Positions 1-8,145 of a DNA stretch of 64,000 nt are shown in pieces. The notes under the pieces are model-generated. The model ran no database searches, was not told the DNA's origin, and was given only the letters and a program-made list of their open reading frames with translations. The DNA comes from Streptomyces spiralis (GTDB lineage: Bacteria; Actinomycetota; Actinomycetes; Streptomycetales; Streptomycetaceae): positions 62,001 to 126,000 of the forward strand of contig NZ_BNBC01000017.1 in the NCBI RefSeq assembly GCF_014654675.1, in the 5' to 3' direction. Numbering within the stretch: position 1 is the stretch's first letter; each line of letters opens with the position of its first letter. The position numbers and the translations under genes were made by a program.

Positions 1-527
1 TGCTGCTGGGCGAGGACGGCCGGCCGGGCGACACCGGCGAGCTGTGCGTGCGGGGCCCGCTGCGCTTCGCCGGATACCTGGACCCCGCGCACGACGCGGG
101 CCGCTTCCTCACAGAGGACCTCCGGCCGGCCGGCGACGGGCCGCCGGAGCAGCGGCACTGGTACCGGACGGGAGACCGGGTCACCGTGCGGGACGGCCGG
201 CTCGTCCATCTCGGTCGGACCGACCACCAGGTCAAGATCCGCGGTCACCGGATCGAGCTGGGCGAGATCGAGGCCGCGCTGCGCGGGCAGCCCGGGGTGC
301 GGGACGCGATCGTGGTCACCGTGCCGGCCGCCGACGGCGAGCCGGAGCTGCGGGCCGCGGTGAGCGGCCAGGGCTGCGTGCCCGACCGGCTGTACACGGC
401 CCTGGGCGACCGGTTGCCGCCGTACATGATGCCCAGCCGGATCACCGTCCTGGACCGGCTGCCCCTCAACCCCAACGGCAAGATCGACCGCCGGGCCGTG
501 CTCACCGAACTCGGGTGCGCCCGCTGA
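1..527 (+). CDS. C-terminal part of an adenylating enzyme (NRPS A-domain-like), cut by the window edge
   Basis: The reading frame is open from base 3 and ends with TGA at 525-527. The visible part carries late adenylation-domain motifs in order: GELCVRG (A6-like), YRTGDR (A7), GRTDHQVKIRGHRIELGEIE (A8) and LPLNPNGKIDRRA (A10, with the lysine that contacts the acyl-adenylate). Such enzymes activate an amino or aryl acid with ATP. The protein stops about 10 residues after A10, so no carrier-protein domain follows and it is probably a free-standing A domain or the end of a short synthetase. Substrate-selecting residues lie outside the window. The next gene, a flavin monooxygenase 69 bases on, suggests a small tailoring or biosynthetic cluster extending to the left. 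Confidence 0.85.
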   Translation, partial: LLGEDGRPGDTGELCVRGPLRFAGYLDPAHDAGRFLTEDLRPAGDGPPEQRHWYRTGDRVTVRDGRLVHLGRTDHQVKIRGHRIELGEIEAALRGQPGVRDAIVVTVPAADGEPELRAAVSGQGCVPDRLYTALGDRLPPYMMPSRITVLDRLPLNPNGKIDRRAVLTELGCAR

Positions 528-595
528 GTTTTCCCGGCCTTCCCTCTTCCCTGTCCCCGACCATCGTCCACCGACGTCCGTTGTGAGGCATCCGC

Positions 596-1780
596 ATGTA
601 CGACGCCATCGTGGTGGGGGCGCGCTGCGCCGGCGCGCCCACCGCCCTGCTGCTGGCCCGCGCGGGACACCGGGTACTCCTGCTCGAGAAGGCGGCGTAC
701 GGCTCCGACACCCTCTCCACCCACCTGATCCACCAGCCCGGCGTCGCCGCGCTCGCCCGCTGGGGCCTGCTGGAACGGGTGCGCGCCTCGGGCTGCCCGC
801 CCATCGAGCGCGCGGTCTACGAGGTCGCCGACGTCCACATCGAGGGCTGCGCCCGGGGTGTGGAGGGGCAGCGGGCGGGGTTCGCCCCACGGCGGCACGT
901 GCTGGACGCCCTCCTGGTGGACGCGGCCGTCGAGGCGGGCGCCGAGTTCCGCGAGCACTGCCGGGTGACCGGTCTGCTGCGCGACGACAGCGGCCGGGTC
1001 GTCGGCGTCGAGGGCAGGCACGGCGGGCGCGCGTTCACCGAGCGCGCCCACCTGGTGATCGGCGCGGACGGGATGCGCTCCGCGGTCGCCCGGCTGGCGG
1101 CGGCGCCATACACGGTGCAGGACCCCCGGCTGACCTGCGCCTACTACACCTACTGGCAGGACGTCCCGGCCGATCTGGAGCTCTACGAGCGGCCCGGCGG
1201 CTGGGTGGCCACGGTGCCCACCCACGAGGCGGCGACCCTGGTCCTGGCCTACTTCCCCCAGTCCCGCTTCGAGGAGGTCCGTACCGACGCGTGGCGCGCC
1301 TACCGGGAGCAGATACGCGCCACCGCGCCCGCCCTGCACGAGCGGCTGGCGGACGCGAGACCGGTGGAGCGGCTGCACGGCAGCGGCGACCAGCAGAACT
1401 TCTTCCGGCAGCCGACCGGACCCGGCTGGGTCCTGGTGGGCGACGCCGCGCACCACAAGGACTCCATCACGGCACGCGGGATCAGTGACGCCTTCCAGCA
1501 GGTCGAGGATCTGGTGGCCGCGGTGAGCGGCACGCTGGGCGGCGATCCGGTGCTCCTGGACGCCGCGCTGAGCCGGTTCGCCGAGGACGGCAGGGCACGG
1601 CTCGCACCGGGCTACGAGGCCACGCTCGGCGCCGCCCGGCTGGACCCGCACGAACAGCGGCTCTCCCTGCTGCGGGCGGTGCAGTCGGACCCGGAACTCA
1701 CCGCGATCTACCTCGATCTGGTGGCCGGCATCGCCTCCGCCTCGGACCTGTACACCCCGCGGCTTCTCACGCTGCTGTGA
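596..1780 (+). CDS. FAD-dependent monooxygenase/oxidoreductase
   Basis: 394 residues. The N-terminus has a Rossmann FAD-binding fold (VVGARCAGAPTA, a GxRxAG variant of GxGxxG), with the end of strand two at LLLEK. A second FAD motif of the group A flavoprotein monooxygenase/geranylgeranyl-reductase superfamily is at about residues 280-300 (VLVGDAAHHKDSITARG). No membrane segment is seen. ATG at 596 is preceded by a weak purine-rich site (TTGTGAGG). It sits 69 bases after the adenylating enzyme on the same strand and may be co-transcribed, acting as a hydroxylase, halogenase-like enzyme or reductase on its product. The exact reaction cannot be read from sequence. Confidence 0.8.
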   Translation: MYDAIVVGARCAGAPTALLLARAGHRVLLLEKAAYGSDTLSTHLIHQPGVAALARWGLLERVRASGCPPIERAVYEVADVHIEGCARGVEGQRAGFAPRRHVLDALLVDAAVEAGAEFREHCRVTGLLRDDSGRVVGVEGRHGGRAFTERAHLVIGADGMRSAVARLAAAPYTVQDPRLTCAYYTYWQDVPADLELYERPGGWVATVPTHEAATLVLAYFPQSRFEEVRTDAWRAYREQIRATAPALHERLADARPVERLHGSGDQQNFFRQPTGPGWVLVGDAAHHKDSITARGISDAFQQVEDLVAAVSGTLGGDPVLLDAALSRFAEDGRARLAPGYEATLGAARLDPHEQRLSLLRAVQSDPELTAIYLDLVAGIASASDLYTPRLLTLL

Positions 1781-1967
1781 AGGGTGCCAACCATGTGGAG
1801 ATACAGGCCAGTTGCCGCAGACCGCATATGACGCTGCGCGATGATCCTGATACCGTGCAGCTCGCGCCGACCTCGATCACGGTGAGCCACCAGGCCGCAG
1901 CGCGGGGATCGTCCAACGTCGAGCGCACCTGCCCGCACCGCTGTACCGCTGCTGTACGAGGAATCAG

Positions 1968-4787
1968 ATGCCAGGCACCCGCGACCGGCGGACACGTCAC
2001 CGCGCCGCTTCCCCCCGATCACTGCGATCCTCGTTCGTCCTCCCCTTCGTCATTCCCGCGGTCTGTCTCAGCGGCCTGTGGGGGTACACGGCGGCCGGAC
2101 TCGTGGACGACCAGGTCCTGTTGCACACCGAGGCCGACCACGTCACGTCCCTCGCCCGGCCCGCGCAGGAACTGCTGTCGCGGATCCAGGACGAGCGCCG
2201 GCTGACCGCCGTCTGGCAGGCGGCGCGCACGGACGCCGCCCGGGCGGACCTGGACGCGGCCCGCAAGAAGACCGACACCGCCCTCGCCGAGTACCACCGG
2301 CAGGCGGACGGCGCGGACACGGCCACGCTGCGGCGCCGGGCCGGGGCGTTCGACGGCGCGCTGGCGTCGCTGGCGGACCGCCGGTCCGCGGTCGACGCGC
2401 GCAAGCTGTCGACCGGCGACGCCTTCACGTACTTCACCGACGCCGCCTCCCAGGGCCTGGCCCTGCTCACCGCGGCCGTACGCAGCGACGACGGAACGCT
2501 GGAGCGCGCCGGCACCGCGACCGTGGCGCTGGCGCAGATCACCGAGATGCTGGCGCGCGAGGACACGCTGGTCTCCGCGGCCCTGCCCGCCGGCCGCATC
2601 GCGGAGGCCGACCGCATCCGCTTCGGCGAGTACCTGGGCTTCCAGCGGGCCGCACGGGCGGGACTGATCGCCGAGGACCTGCCCGGCGACGCGGCCGCCG
2701 GCTACGCGCGGATCACCTCGGGCACGCAGTGGGCCACGGTCGGCTCGGTGGAGGACGCCGTCACCGGCGGCCGGGGCACCGCTCTGCCGCAGCGCGCCAC
2801 CGGCTGGCCGGCCGCCGCGGACAGCGTCGTGGGTGACGCCCAGGCGCTGGGCGCCACCTCCCTGGAGGCGTGGGCCGGCCATGCCTCGGACCGGGCCGAC
2901 GACCTGCTGCTGGCCACCCTGCTGGGGACGGCGGCCACGCTGGCGGCGCTGGCCGCCGCCGCGGTGCTGGCGCTGCGCATCCGCCGCTCGGCGACCGGCC
3001 GCCTCGTCGAGGCCGACCGCCTGGCCGAGCAGCTGTCCGAACTCCGGTCGAGCGCCGAGCAGCTGGCGGGCTACCGGCTCCCCGAGGTGCTGGGCCGAAT
3101 AGAACGCGGCGAGCGGATCGACCCGGCCGTGCTCACCCCGCAACGTCAGCAGGCGGGCGACGAGATCGGGCGGCTGTACTCGGCCGTCGACCAACTCGCG
3201 CACGTCGCCGCCCGGTCCGCGCTGCGTCAGTCCCAGGGCCGGGAGGGCTCGGACAAGGTCGTGGGGCAGCTCATCCGGCGCGCCCAGGTGCTGATCCACC
3301 GGCTGATCGCGCTGCTGGACGACCTCGAACGCAAGCACGAGGACTCGGACCTGCTCAAGGACATCTTCCGCGTCGACCACCTGGCCACCCGGGTACGGCG
3401 GCACGCGGAGAACCTGATGATCCTCAGCGGTGCTCCGCCGAGCCGCCGTACGACCCAGCCCGTCGCGCTCACCGACGTGATGCGCAGCGCGGTGGCGGAG
3501 ACCGAGCAGTACACCAGGGTCAGGGTGAAGAACACGCCGGCGGACCGGCGGGTGGCCCTGGCCGGCCGCGCCGTCGCCGACGTCACGCATCTGCTGGCCG
3601 AACTCATCGAGAACGGCACCAGCTTCTCCCCGCCGGACACCCAGGTGACGGTCAGCGCCACCCGGGTCGCCAAGGGCCTGGCCATCCATGTGGAGGACCA
3701 GGGCCTCGGCATGCCCGCGGACCTGCTGGAGCGGGCCAACCGGCTGCTCGCCGAGCCGCCCAGGGTCGACATGACCGTGTTCGGCGAGGACCCGCGTCTG
3801 GGGCACTTCGTGGTGGCACGGCTCGCCGAGCGGCACGGCATCAAGGTGGTGCTGCGCGAGTCGGACTACGGCGGCACGCTCGCCCTGGTGGTGATCCCCG
3901 TCCCGCTGCTGGAGGACACCTCCTCGCCCGTCGTCGACCAGCTCCAGTCGGCGGCGGTCGCCGCCGGCCGGGCCGTGGAGAGCGGGCCGGAACCCGAGCT
4001 GACGGGCGCCGGGCAGCACCCGGCCGCCGCCGGCCACGGCGCCCTGACGGGGGTGGGCGCCCGTGAGGCCGGCGCCGAGGGCGTCATCGTCCACACGGCG
4101 CTGCCGGACCACAACGGTTTCCCCGAGTACGGAGGTGCAGGCCTGTTGCCCCCCGCGTCGGAACACCCCGCGCCCTCGGCCCCGGAGCCGGCCCCGCCGA
4201 TCCGGCCGGCCCCGCCGACTCGATCGGCCCAGCCGACTCGATCGGCCCAGCCGACTCGGCCGGCCCAGCCGGCACCACCGGCCCAGCCGAGACCACCGGT
4301 CCACCAGGCACCACCGGCCCAGTCGGCGCCGTCGGCCCGACGTACCGAGCCGGCCGGACCGGGCCCGCAGCCGCCCGGACAGACCGCGGAGTCCTACCGG
4401 CGGACGGCACCGCCGCCCGCACAGCCGCCGGTGCACCCGCCCGCGCGGCAGACCCCGGAGCCGTCCGGCGGACCCGGCGCGCCGGACACCCCCCGTCCGC
4501 TCACGACGCCCTCGGTCCTGCCGCAACGGGTCAGGGGGGCCAGTCTGGCCCAGCAGTTGCGCAGTCAGGCGGAACAGGCCGAGGACGAGCCCGAGAGCGC
4601 AAGCGACGACGACGTCATCTCCCCGCACGCGTCGGCCCGTGCGATGAGCGCCATCCACCAGGGGCTCAAGCGGGCATGGAGCTCCGAGAACGCCCAGGAC
4701 GCCGAGTACGCCGAGGACGACGACACGCCGCACGGTGCGCACGGGCGGCCCAGCGACGCGGCAGGCCCCACTGCCCCTGAACTGTGA
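1968..4787 (+). CDS. cvnA: Conservon sensor histidine-kinase-like protein CvnA
   Basis: 939 residues. Membrane helix at about 23-45, an extracytoplasmic nitrate-sensor-like helical region to about 310, second membrane helix about 312-335, then a HAMP-like linker. A degenerate dimerisation region (VDHLATRVRRHAENLMILSG) is followed by a HATPase domain with N box (HLLAELIENGTSFSPPD) and G box (DQGLGM). After about residue 670 comes a Pro/Ala/Ser-rich tail with tandem repeats. This order is typical of CvnA, the membrane sensor of Streptomyces conservons, which pass signals to the Roadblock protein and Ras-like GTPase encoded next. ATG at 1968 follows an ACGAGGA site. The start of cvnB is 12 bases after its stop. 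Confidence 0.92.
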   Translation: MPGTRDRRTRHRAASPRSLRSSFVLPFVIPAVCLSGLWGYTAAGLVDDQVLLHTEADHVTSLARPAQELLSRIQDERRLTAVWQAARTDAARADLDAARKKTDTALAEYHRQADGADTATLRRRAGAFDGALASLADRRSAVDARKLSTGDAFTYFTDAASQGLALLTAAVRSDDGTLERAGTATVALAQITEMLAREDTLVSAALPAGRIAEADRIRFGEYLGFQRAARAGLIAEDLPGDAAAGYARITSGTQWATVGSVEDAVTGGRGTALPQRATGWPAAADSVVGDAQALGATSLEAWAGHASDRADDLLLATLLGTAATLAALAAAAVLALRIRRSATGRLVEADRLAEQLSELRSSAEQLAGYRLPEVLGRIERGERIDPAVLTPQRQQAGDEIGRLYSAVDQLAHVAARSALRQSQGREGSDKVVGQLIRRAQVLIHRLIALLDDLERKHEDSDLLKDIFRVDHLATRVRRHAENLMILSGAPPSRRTTQPVALTDVMRSAVAETEQYTRVRVKNTPADRRVALAGRAVADVTHLLAELIENGTSFSPPDTQVTVSATRVAKGLAIHVEDQGLGMPADLLERANRLLAEPPRVDMTVFGEDPRLGHFVVARLAERHGIKVVLRESDYGGTLALVVIPVPLLEDTSSPVVDQLQSAAVAAGRAVESGPEPELTGAGQHPAAAGHGALTGVGAREAGAEGVIVHTALPDHNGFPEYGGAGLLPPASEHPAPSAPEPAPPIRPAPPTRSAQPTRSAQPTRPAQPAPPAQPRPPVHQAPPAQSAPSARRTEPAGPGPQPPGQTAESYRRTAPPPAQPPVHPPARQTPEPSGGPGAPDTPRPLTTPSVLPQRVRGASLAQQLRSQAEQAEDEPESASDDDVISPHASARAMSAIHQGLKRAWSSENAQDAEYAEDDDTPHGAHGRPSDAAGPTAPEL
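4215..4322 (+). repeat. 18-bp tandem repeat inside cvnA
   Basis: Six consecutive 18-base units of the type CCGACTCGATCGGCCCAG. The first two are identical and later ones diverge. They encode the six-residue PTRSAQ/PTRPAQ/PAPPAQ-type repeat of the CvnA tail. The length keeps frame, so copy number could vary without breaking the gene. Confidence 0.85.
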
Positions 4788-4799
4788 GGACGTTAAGCA

Positions 4800-5231
4800 A
4801 TGACTGAGCAGGTACACACCGGACGTCAGCTCGACTGGCTCCTGGACGGTCTGGTGGACCGGATACCGGAGATCCGGTGCGCCATCGTGCTCTCCGGTGA
4901 CGGTCTTCTGATCGGAAAGTCCAAGGACATGCTCCGCGACGACGCCGAGCACCTGTCCGCGGTGGCCTCGGGTGTGCACAGCCTCGCCCGCGGCGCCGCG
5001 CGTCACTTCCACAGCGGACGCGTGCAGCAGACGGTCATTCAGATGGACAAGGCGTTCCTCTTCGTCACGGCCGCGGGCAAGGGCGCCCGGCTGGCATCGC
5101 TCGCCTCGGAGGAAGTGGATGTGGGGATGATGGCGTACGAGATGGGCACGCTCGTCAAGCAGGTGGGCCAGTATCTGACGGCCGCGCCGCGCGTGCAGTC
5201 CCCGACCGGCGGCCCCGTTCAGGATGCCTGA
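4800..5231 (+). CDS. cvnB: Roadblock/LC7-domain protein CvnB
   Basis: 143 residues forming one Roadblock/LC7 domain (LDWLLDGLVDRIPEIRCAIV at the N-terminus, then LSGDGLLIGKS). Proteins of this family act as GAP-like or scaffold partners of small GTPases. In conservons CvnB links the CvnA sensor to the CvnD GTPase on the membrane inner face. ATG at 4800 follows GAGGACG. It overlaps cvnC by 8 bases, so the two are probably translationally coupled. Confidence 0.93.
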   Translation: MTEQVHTGRQLDWLLDGLVDRIPEIRCAIVLSGDGLLIGKSKDMLRDDAEHLSAVASGVHSLARGAARHFHSGRVQQTVIQMDKAFLFVTAAGKGARLASLASEEVDVGMMAYEMGTLVKQVGQYLTAAPRVQSPTGGPVQDA

Positions 5232-5598
5232 GCCGCGCCGGCACGACGTCGAGCAGGCCGGGCGCTACTTACGGCCGTACGCCATCACCGGCGGACGCAC
5301 CCAGCACAGCCAGTACGCGTTCACGCTGATCACACTGGTCGTGGCACGGTCGGCGCACGGGTCGGCCACGGGCCATCTGGAGCCGGAGTCGGCCCACATC
5401 CTCGACCTGTGCCGGGACCGTGCGCTGGCGGTCGCGGAGATCGCCGCACTGCTGGATCTGCCGGTGAGCGTGGTGAAGGTGCTCTGCGGCGATCTGCTCG
5501 ACGCCTCGCTGATCCTGGTGCAGTCGCCGCCCGGTCAGGAGAGCCGGCCGAGTGTGGAACTCATCGAAAGGGTGATGGATGGTATCCGTCAGCTCTGA
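5224..5598 (+). CDS. cvnC: DUF742 protein CvnC
   Basis: 124 residues, single DUF742 domain. It opens with YLRPYAITGGRT and has a winged-helix-like segment (ALAVAEIAALLDLPVSVVKV), both typical of the family. It is the third gene of the conservon; its biochemical role is unknown beyond membership in the CvnA-D complex. It starts inside the end of cvnB and overlaps the start of cvnD by 20 bases, so the operon is tightly coupled. Confidence 0.93.
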   Translation: MPEPRRHDVEQAGRYLRPYAITGGRTQHSQYAFTLITLVVARSAHGSATGHLEPESAHILDLCRDRALAVAEIAALLDLPVSVVKVLCGDLLDASLILVQSPPGQESRPSVELIERVMDGIRQL

Positions 5599-6175
5599 AC
5601 CGGTCATGCCGACCGCGCTGAAGATCCTCATCGCGGGCGGCTTCGGGGTGGGCAAGACCACCATGGTGGCCGCGGTGAGCGAGGTGCCTCCGCTGGAGAC
5701 GGAGGAGCGGATGACCGAGGCGAGCCTCGGCGTCGACGACCTGTCCGGGGTGGAGGGCAAGTTCTCGACGACGGTGGCGATGGACTTCGGCCGCATCACG
5801 ATCGCGCCGGAACTGGTGCTGTACCTGTTCGGCACGCCCGGCCAGGACCGGTTCTGGTTCATGTGGGACGACCTGGCCACCGGAGCGCTCGGCGCGGTGG
5901 TCCTCGCGGACACGCGGCGGCTGGAGGCGTCGTTCGCCTCGATCGACTTCTTCGAGGCACGTGGCATCCCCTTCGCCGTGGGCGTCAACTGCTTCCACGG
6001 GCAGCGCGACTGCAGCGCCGAGCAGGTGCGGGCCGCGCTGGACCTGGACGCGTCCACCCCCGTGGTGCTGTGCGACGTGCGCGACCGCGCCTCCAGCAAG
6101 CAGGTCCTCCTCAGCGCCCTGGAAGCGGCCCGCGCCCGGGCGACCGCGGAACGTGATGTGACCTACGCCATATGA
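5579..6175 (+). CDS. cvnD: Ras/Rho-like small GTPase CvnD
   Basis: 198 residues. P-loop GGFGVGKT at about 20-27, a switch region with an acidic/Thr-rich stretch (TTVAMDFGRI), and the G3-like motif LFGTPGQDRF at about 85-94, where the usual DTAGQ reads GTPGQ as is common in MglA/Cvn GTPases. It is the output switch of the conservon. ATG at 5579 is preceded by GAAAGGGTGATGG inside cvnC. It is the last gene of the overlapping block; the next gene follows after 95 bases. Confidence 0.93.
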   Translation: MVSVSSEPVMPTALKILIAGGFGVGKTTMVAAVSEVPPLETEERMTEASLGVDDLSGVEGKFSTTVAMDFGRITIAPELVLYLFGTPGQDRFWFMWDDLATGALGAVVLADTRRLEASFASIDFFEARGIPFAVGVNCFHGQRDCSAEQVRAALDLDASTPVVLCDVRDRASSKQVLLSALEAARARATAERDVTYAI

Positions 6176-6270
6176 CAGCCCGGAAGTTTTGCCCGGTGCG
6201 GTGATCGGTTCCCGCCGCGCGTCCGTACCACCTGGCGTACGAGCCGCTCGCGTCTGGAGGCAGCCTGCCC

Positions 6271-7008
6271 ATGTCCCGCAGAACGATCGGAACCGCCTTC
6301 GTGGTCGGCGCGCTGGGTCTGACCGTCGCCGCACTCGGCTATCCCGCCGTGCTCGGGGTGCAGAACACCGCCGGCTCGCCCAGCCGCGTCATCGCCGACA
6401 CACGGTACGGGCCGCTCACCGAGGCCGACCGTGACTTCGTCGTCAAGGTGCGCTCGGCCGGGCTGTGGGAGTACCCGCTGGGCGAGCTGGCGCTGAAGAA
6501 GGGGTCGACGCCGCAGATGCGGGAGGCCGGGAAGCATCTGATCGTCGGGCATGCCGGGCTCGACGAGATGTGCCGCAGGATCGCTCCCGAGCTGGGCATC
6601 ACGCTGCCCAACCAGGCCAGCCCGCAACAGCAACAGTTCGTTCAGACCTCGGCCGCCCGGTCCGGCAAGGAGTTCGACGTCACCGCGGCGAACATCATGC
6701 GCGTCACGCACGGACAGATCTTCCCGGCGATCGCGAAGATCCGGGCCGGCACCGAGAACACGCTGGTGCGTCAGCTTGCCAACCTCGCCAACGACACCGT
6801 CCTCGACCACATCACCGTGCTGGAGGCCACCGGAGTGGTCGACTTCGGCCAGGTGAACTTCCGGCAGACCACGCCGCCGAAACTCCCGCAGGACCAGCTC
6901 ACCCCGCCCCCGCCCCAGCCCGGTGCCCCGGTCGTCGCCCTCACCCCCCGCCCCGACCTGAACATCAACACCGCCTCCCCGGCACCGAGTCCGCCGACCG
7001 TCGGCTGA
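6271..7008 (+). CDS. Exported DUF4142 protein
   Basis: 245 residues. An N-terminal signal or anchor (GTAFVVGALGLTVAALGYPAVLG, about 6-28) is followed by a helical domain with the DUF4142 pattern: LTEADRDFVVKVRSAGLWE, regular Glu/His placements (GELALKKG, AGKHLIVGHAGLDEM), then a Pro-rich tail from about residue 195. DUF4142 folds are predicted ferritin-like four-helix bundles of unknown function. ATG at 6271 follows CTGGAGG. It lies on the same strand 95 bases after cvnD and may belong to the conservon regulon. Confidence 0.85.
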   Translation: MSRRTIGTAFVVGALGLTVAALGYPAVLGVQNTAGSPSRVIADTRYGPLTEADRDFVVKVRSAGLWEYPLGELALKKGSTPQMREAGKHLIVGHAGLDEMCRRIAPELGITLPNQASPQQQQFVQTSAARSGKEFDVTAANIMRVTHGQIFPAIAKIRAGTENTLVRQLANLANDTVLDHITVLEATGVVDFGQVNFRQTTPPKLPQDQLTPPPPQPGAPVVALTPRPDLNINTASPAPSPPTVG

Positions 7009-7070
7009 TCAGGCCGGTCACGCGGGCGGTGCCGTTTCCCCCCGGTGCCGGTGGGTACGCGGCGAACGTG

Positions 7071-7748
7071 ATGCCCACTCCGGAGGACGGCCCGGAGGCC
7101 GCCACCGTCACCGTCCGGCCGTACGGCAATCCGCTGCCCCTGGGGTTCTTCGCGTTCGGCATCGGCATGGTGCTGCTGGCCGGGGTCGGCCTGGGCGTGC
7201 TCACCGGCGACGAGGTGCGCTCCGCGGGCATCCTGCTCGCGGTGTTCGTCTTCCCGCTGGAGTTCCTCGCCGCCGTCATGGCCTTTCTGACCCGGGACAC
7301 CGCCGCGGCGGCGGCGCTCGGGCTGTTCGCCACGTCGTGGGCCGCGCTGGGGGTGCTGCACATCGTCGCGCCCGACCAGCGGACCAGCACCGCCCTCGGC
7401 ATGTACCTGTGCGCCTTCGCCCTCATGCTGCTGCCGCTGGCGGTGACCGGCTTCCTGGGCAAGGCGCTGCTCGGCGTGGTCCTGAGCGTCTCCACGCTGC
7501 GGGCCGCGCTGGCGGCCGCCTATCAGCTCGGCGCACCGCACGCACTCGAACTCGCCGATGCCGCCGCCGCGTTACTGCTGACGGCACTGGCGCTGTATGC
7601 CGGTACCGCCTTCCTCGTCGAGGACCTGCGGCAGCGCACGGTCCTGCCGGTCCTGCGCCGCGGGGACGCCCGGCGGGCGGTCGAGGAGGACCAGGACGGC
7701 CGGCGGACCGGCCGGGCGAGCGAGCCGGGCATCCGCAAGCAGTTGTGA
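7071..7748 (+). CDS. Multi-pass membrane protein, GPR1/FUN34/YaaH-like
   Basis: 225 residues with about six hydrophobic segments and a charged C-terminal tail. The N-terminal GNPLPLGFFAFGIGM resembles the NPxPLGLxGF signature of the GPR1/FUN34/YaaH acetate/succinate channel family, but the match is partial. ATG at 7071 has only a weak ribosome site; GTG at 7068 is an alternative. It converges with the gene ending at 7777. A short GC hairpin lies between the two stops. Confidence 0.65.
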   Translation: MPTPEDGPEAATVTVRPYGNPLPLGFFAFGIGMVLLAGVGLGVLTGDEVRSAGILLAVFVFPLEFLAAVMAFLTRDTAAAAALGLFATSWAALGVLHIVAPDQRTSTALGMYLCAFALMLLPLAVTGFLGKALLGVVLSVSTLRAALAAAYQLGAPHALELADAAAALLLTALALYAGTAFLVEDLRQRTVLPVLRRGDARRAVEEDQDGRRTGRASEPGIRKQL

Positions 7749-7776
7749 AGGCGTCCCGCCCTGCGCGGGCAGCGCG

Positions 7777-8145
7777 TCAGGACTGTGTGACGGCGAGGGT
7801 GAGCAGTGCCGCCGCGGCCAGAACGGCCACGGCGGCGATCACGGACGCCACGCAGCGCGCCCGCAACCGCGCGTACCGCTCCTCGTACTCCCCGCGCAGG
7901 GCCCGGCAGCGGTCCGCGACGCGCTGCAGGTCCCCACGCGCCCGGACCAGGCAGTCGCGGACGTAGTGCTGTTCGATCTCCTCCCGCTGGGCGGTGGTCA
8001 GCCACTGCAGCGGCTCGGTGAAGGCGCGGGCCCGCTCCTCGGCCTCGGCGACGCGGGCCTGCCACAGCAGATAGCCCTCCACCTGGTTGACGACGTGGGC
8101 AGGTGAGACCGGCTCGTCGTCCGTGCGTCTCCGTGCGTCCGTCAT
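7777..8145 (-). CDS. Small single-pass membrane protein next to ctaD
   Basis: 122 residues, largely charged and helical (possible coiled coil at about 25-90), ending in one hydrophobic segment (VASVIAAVAVLAAAALLTLAV) near the C-terminus. Its ATG overlaps the ctaD stop in an ATGA arrangement, so it is translationally coupled to the oxidase subunit. It may be a small accessory or assembly protein, but I do not recognise the family. Confidence 0.7.
   Translation of the reverse strand: MTDARRRTDDEPVSPAHVVNQVEGYLLWQARVAEAEERARAFTEPLQWLTTAQREEIEQHYVRDCLVRARGDLQRVADRCRALRGEYEERYARLRARCVASVIAAVAVLAAAALLTLAVTQS

Noticed and set aside
2019..5012. 997-residue minus-strand frame opposite cvnA
   Set aside because: Antisense shadow; cvnA has clear domains and codon pattern.
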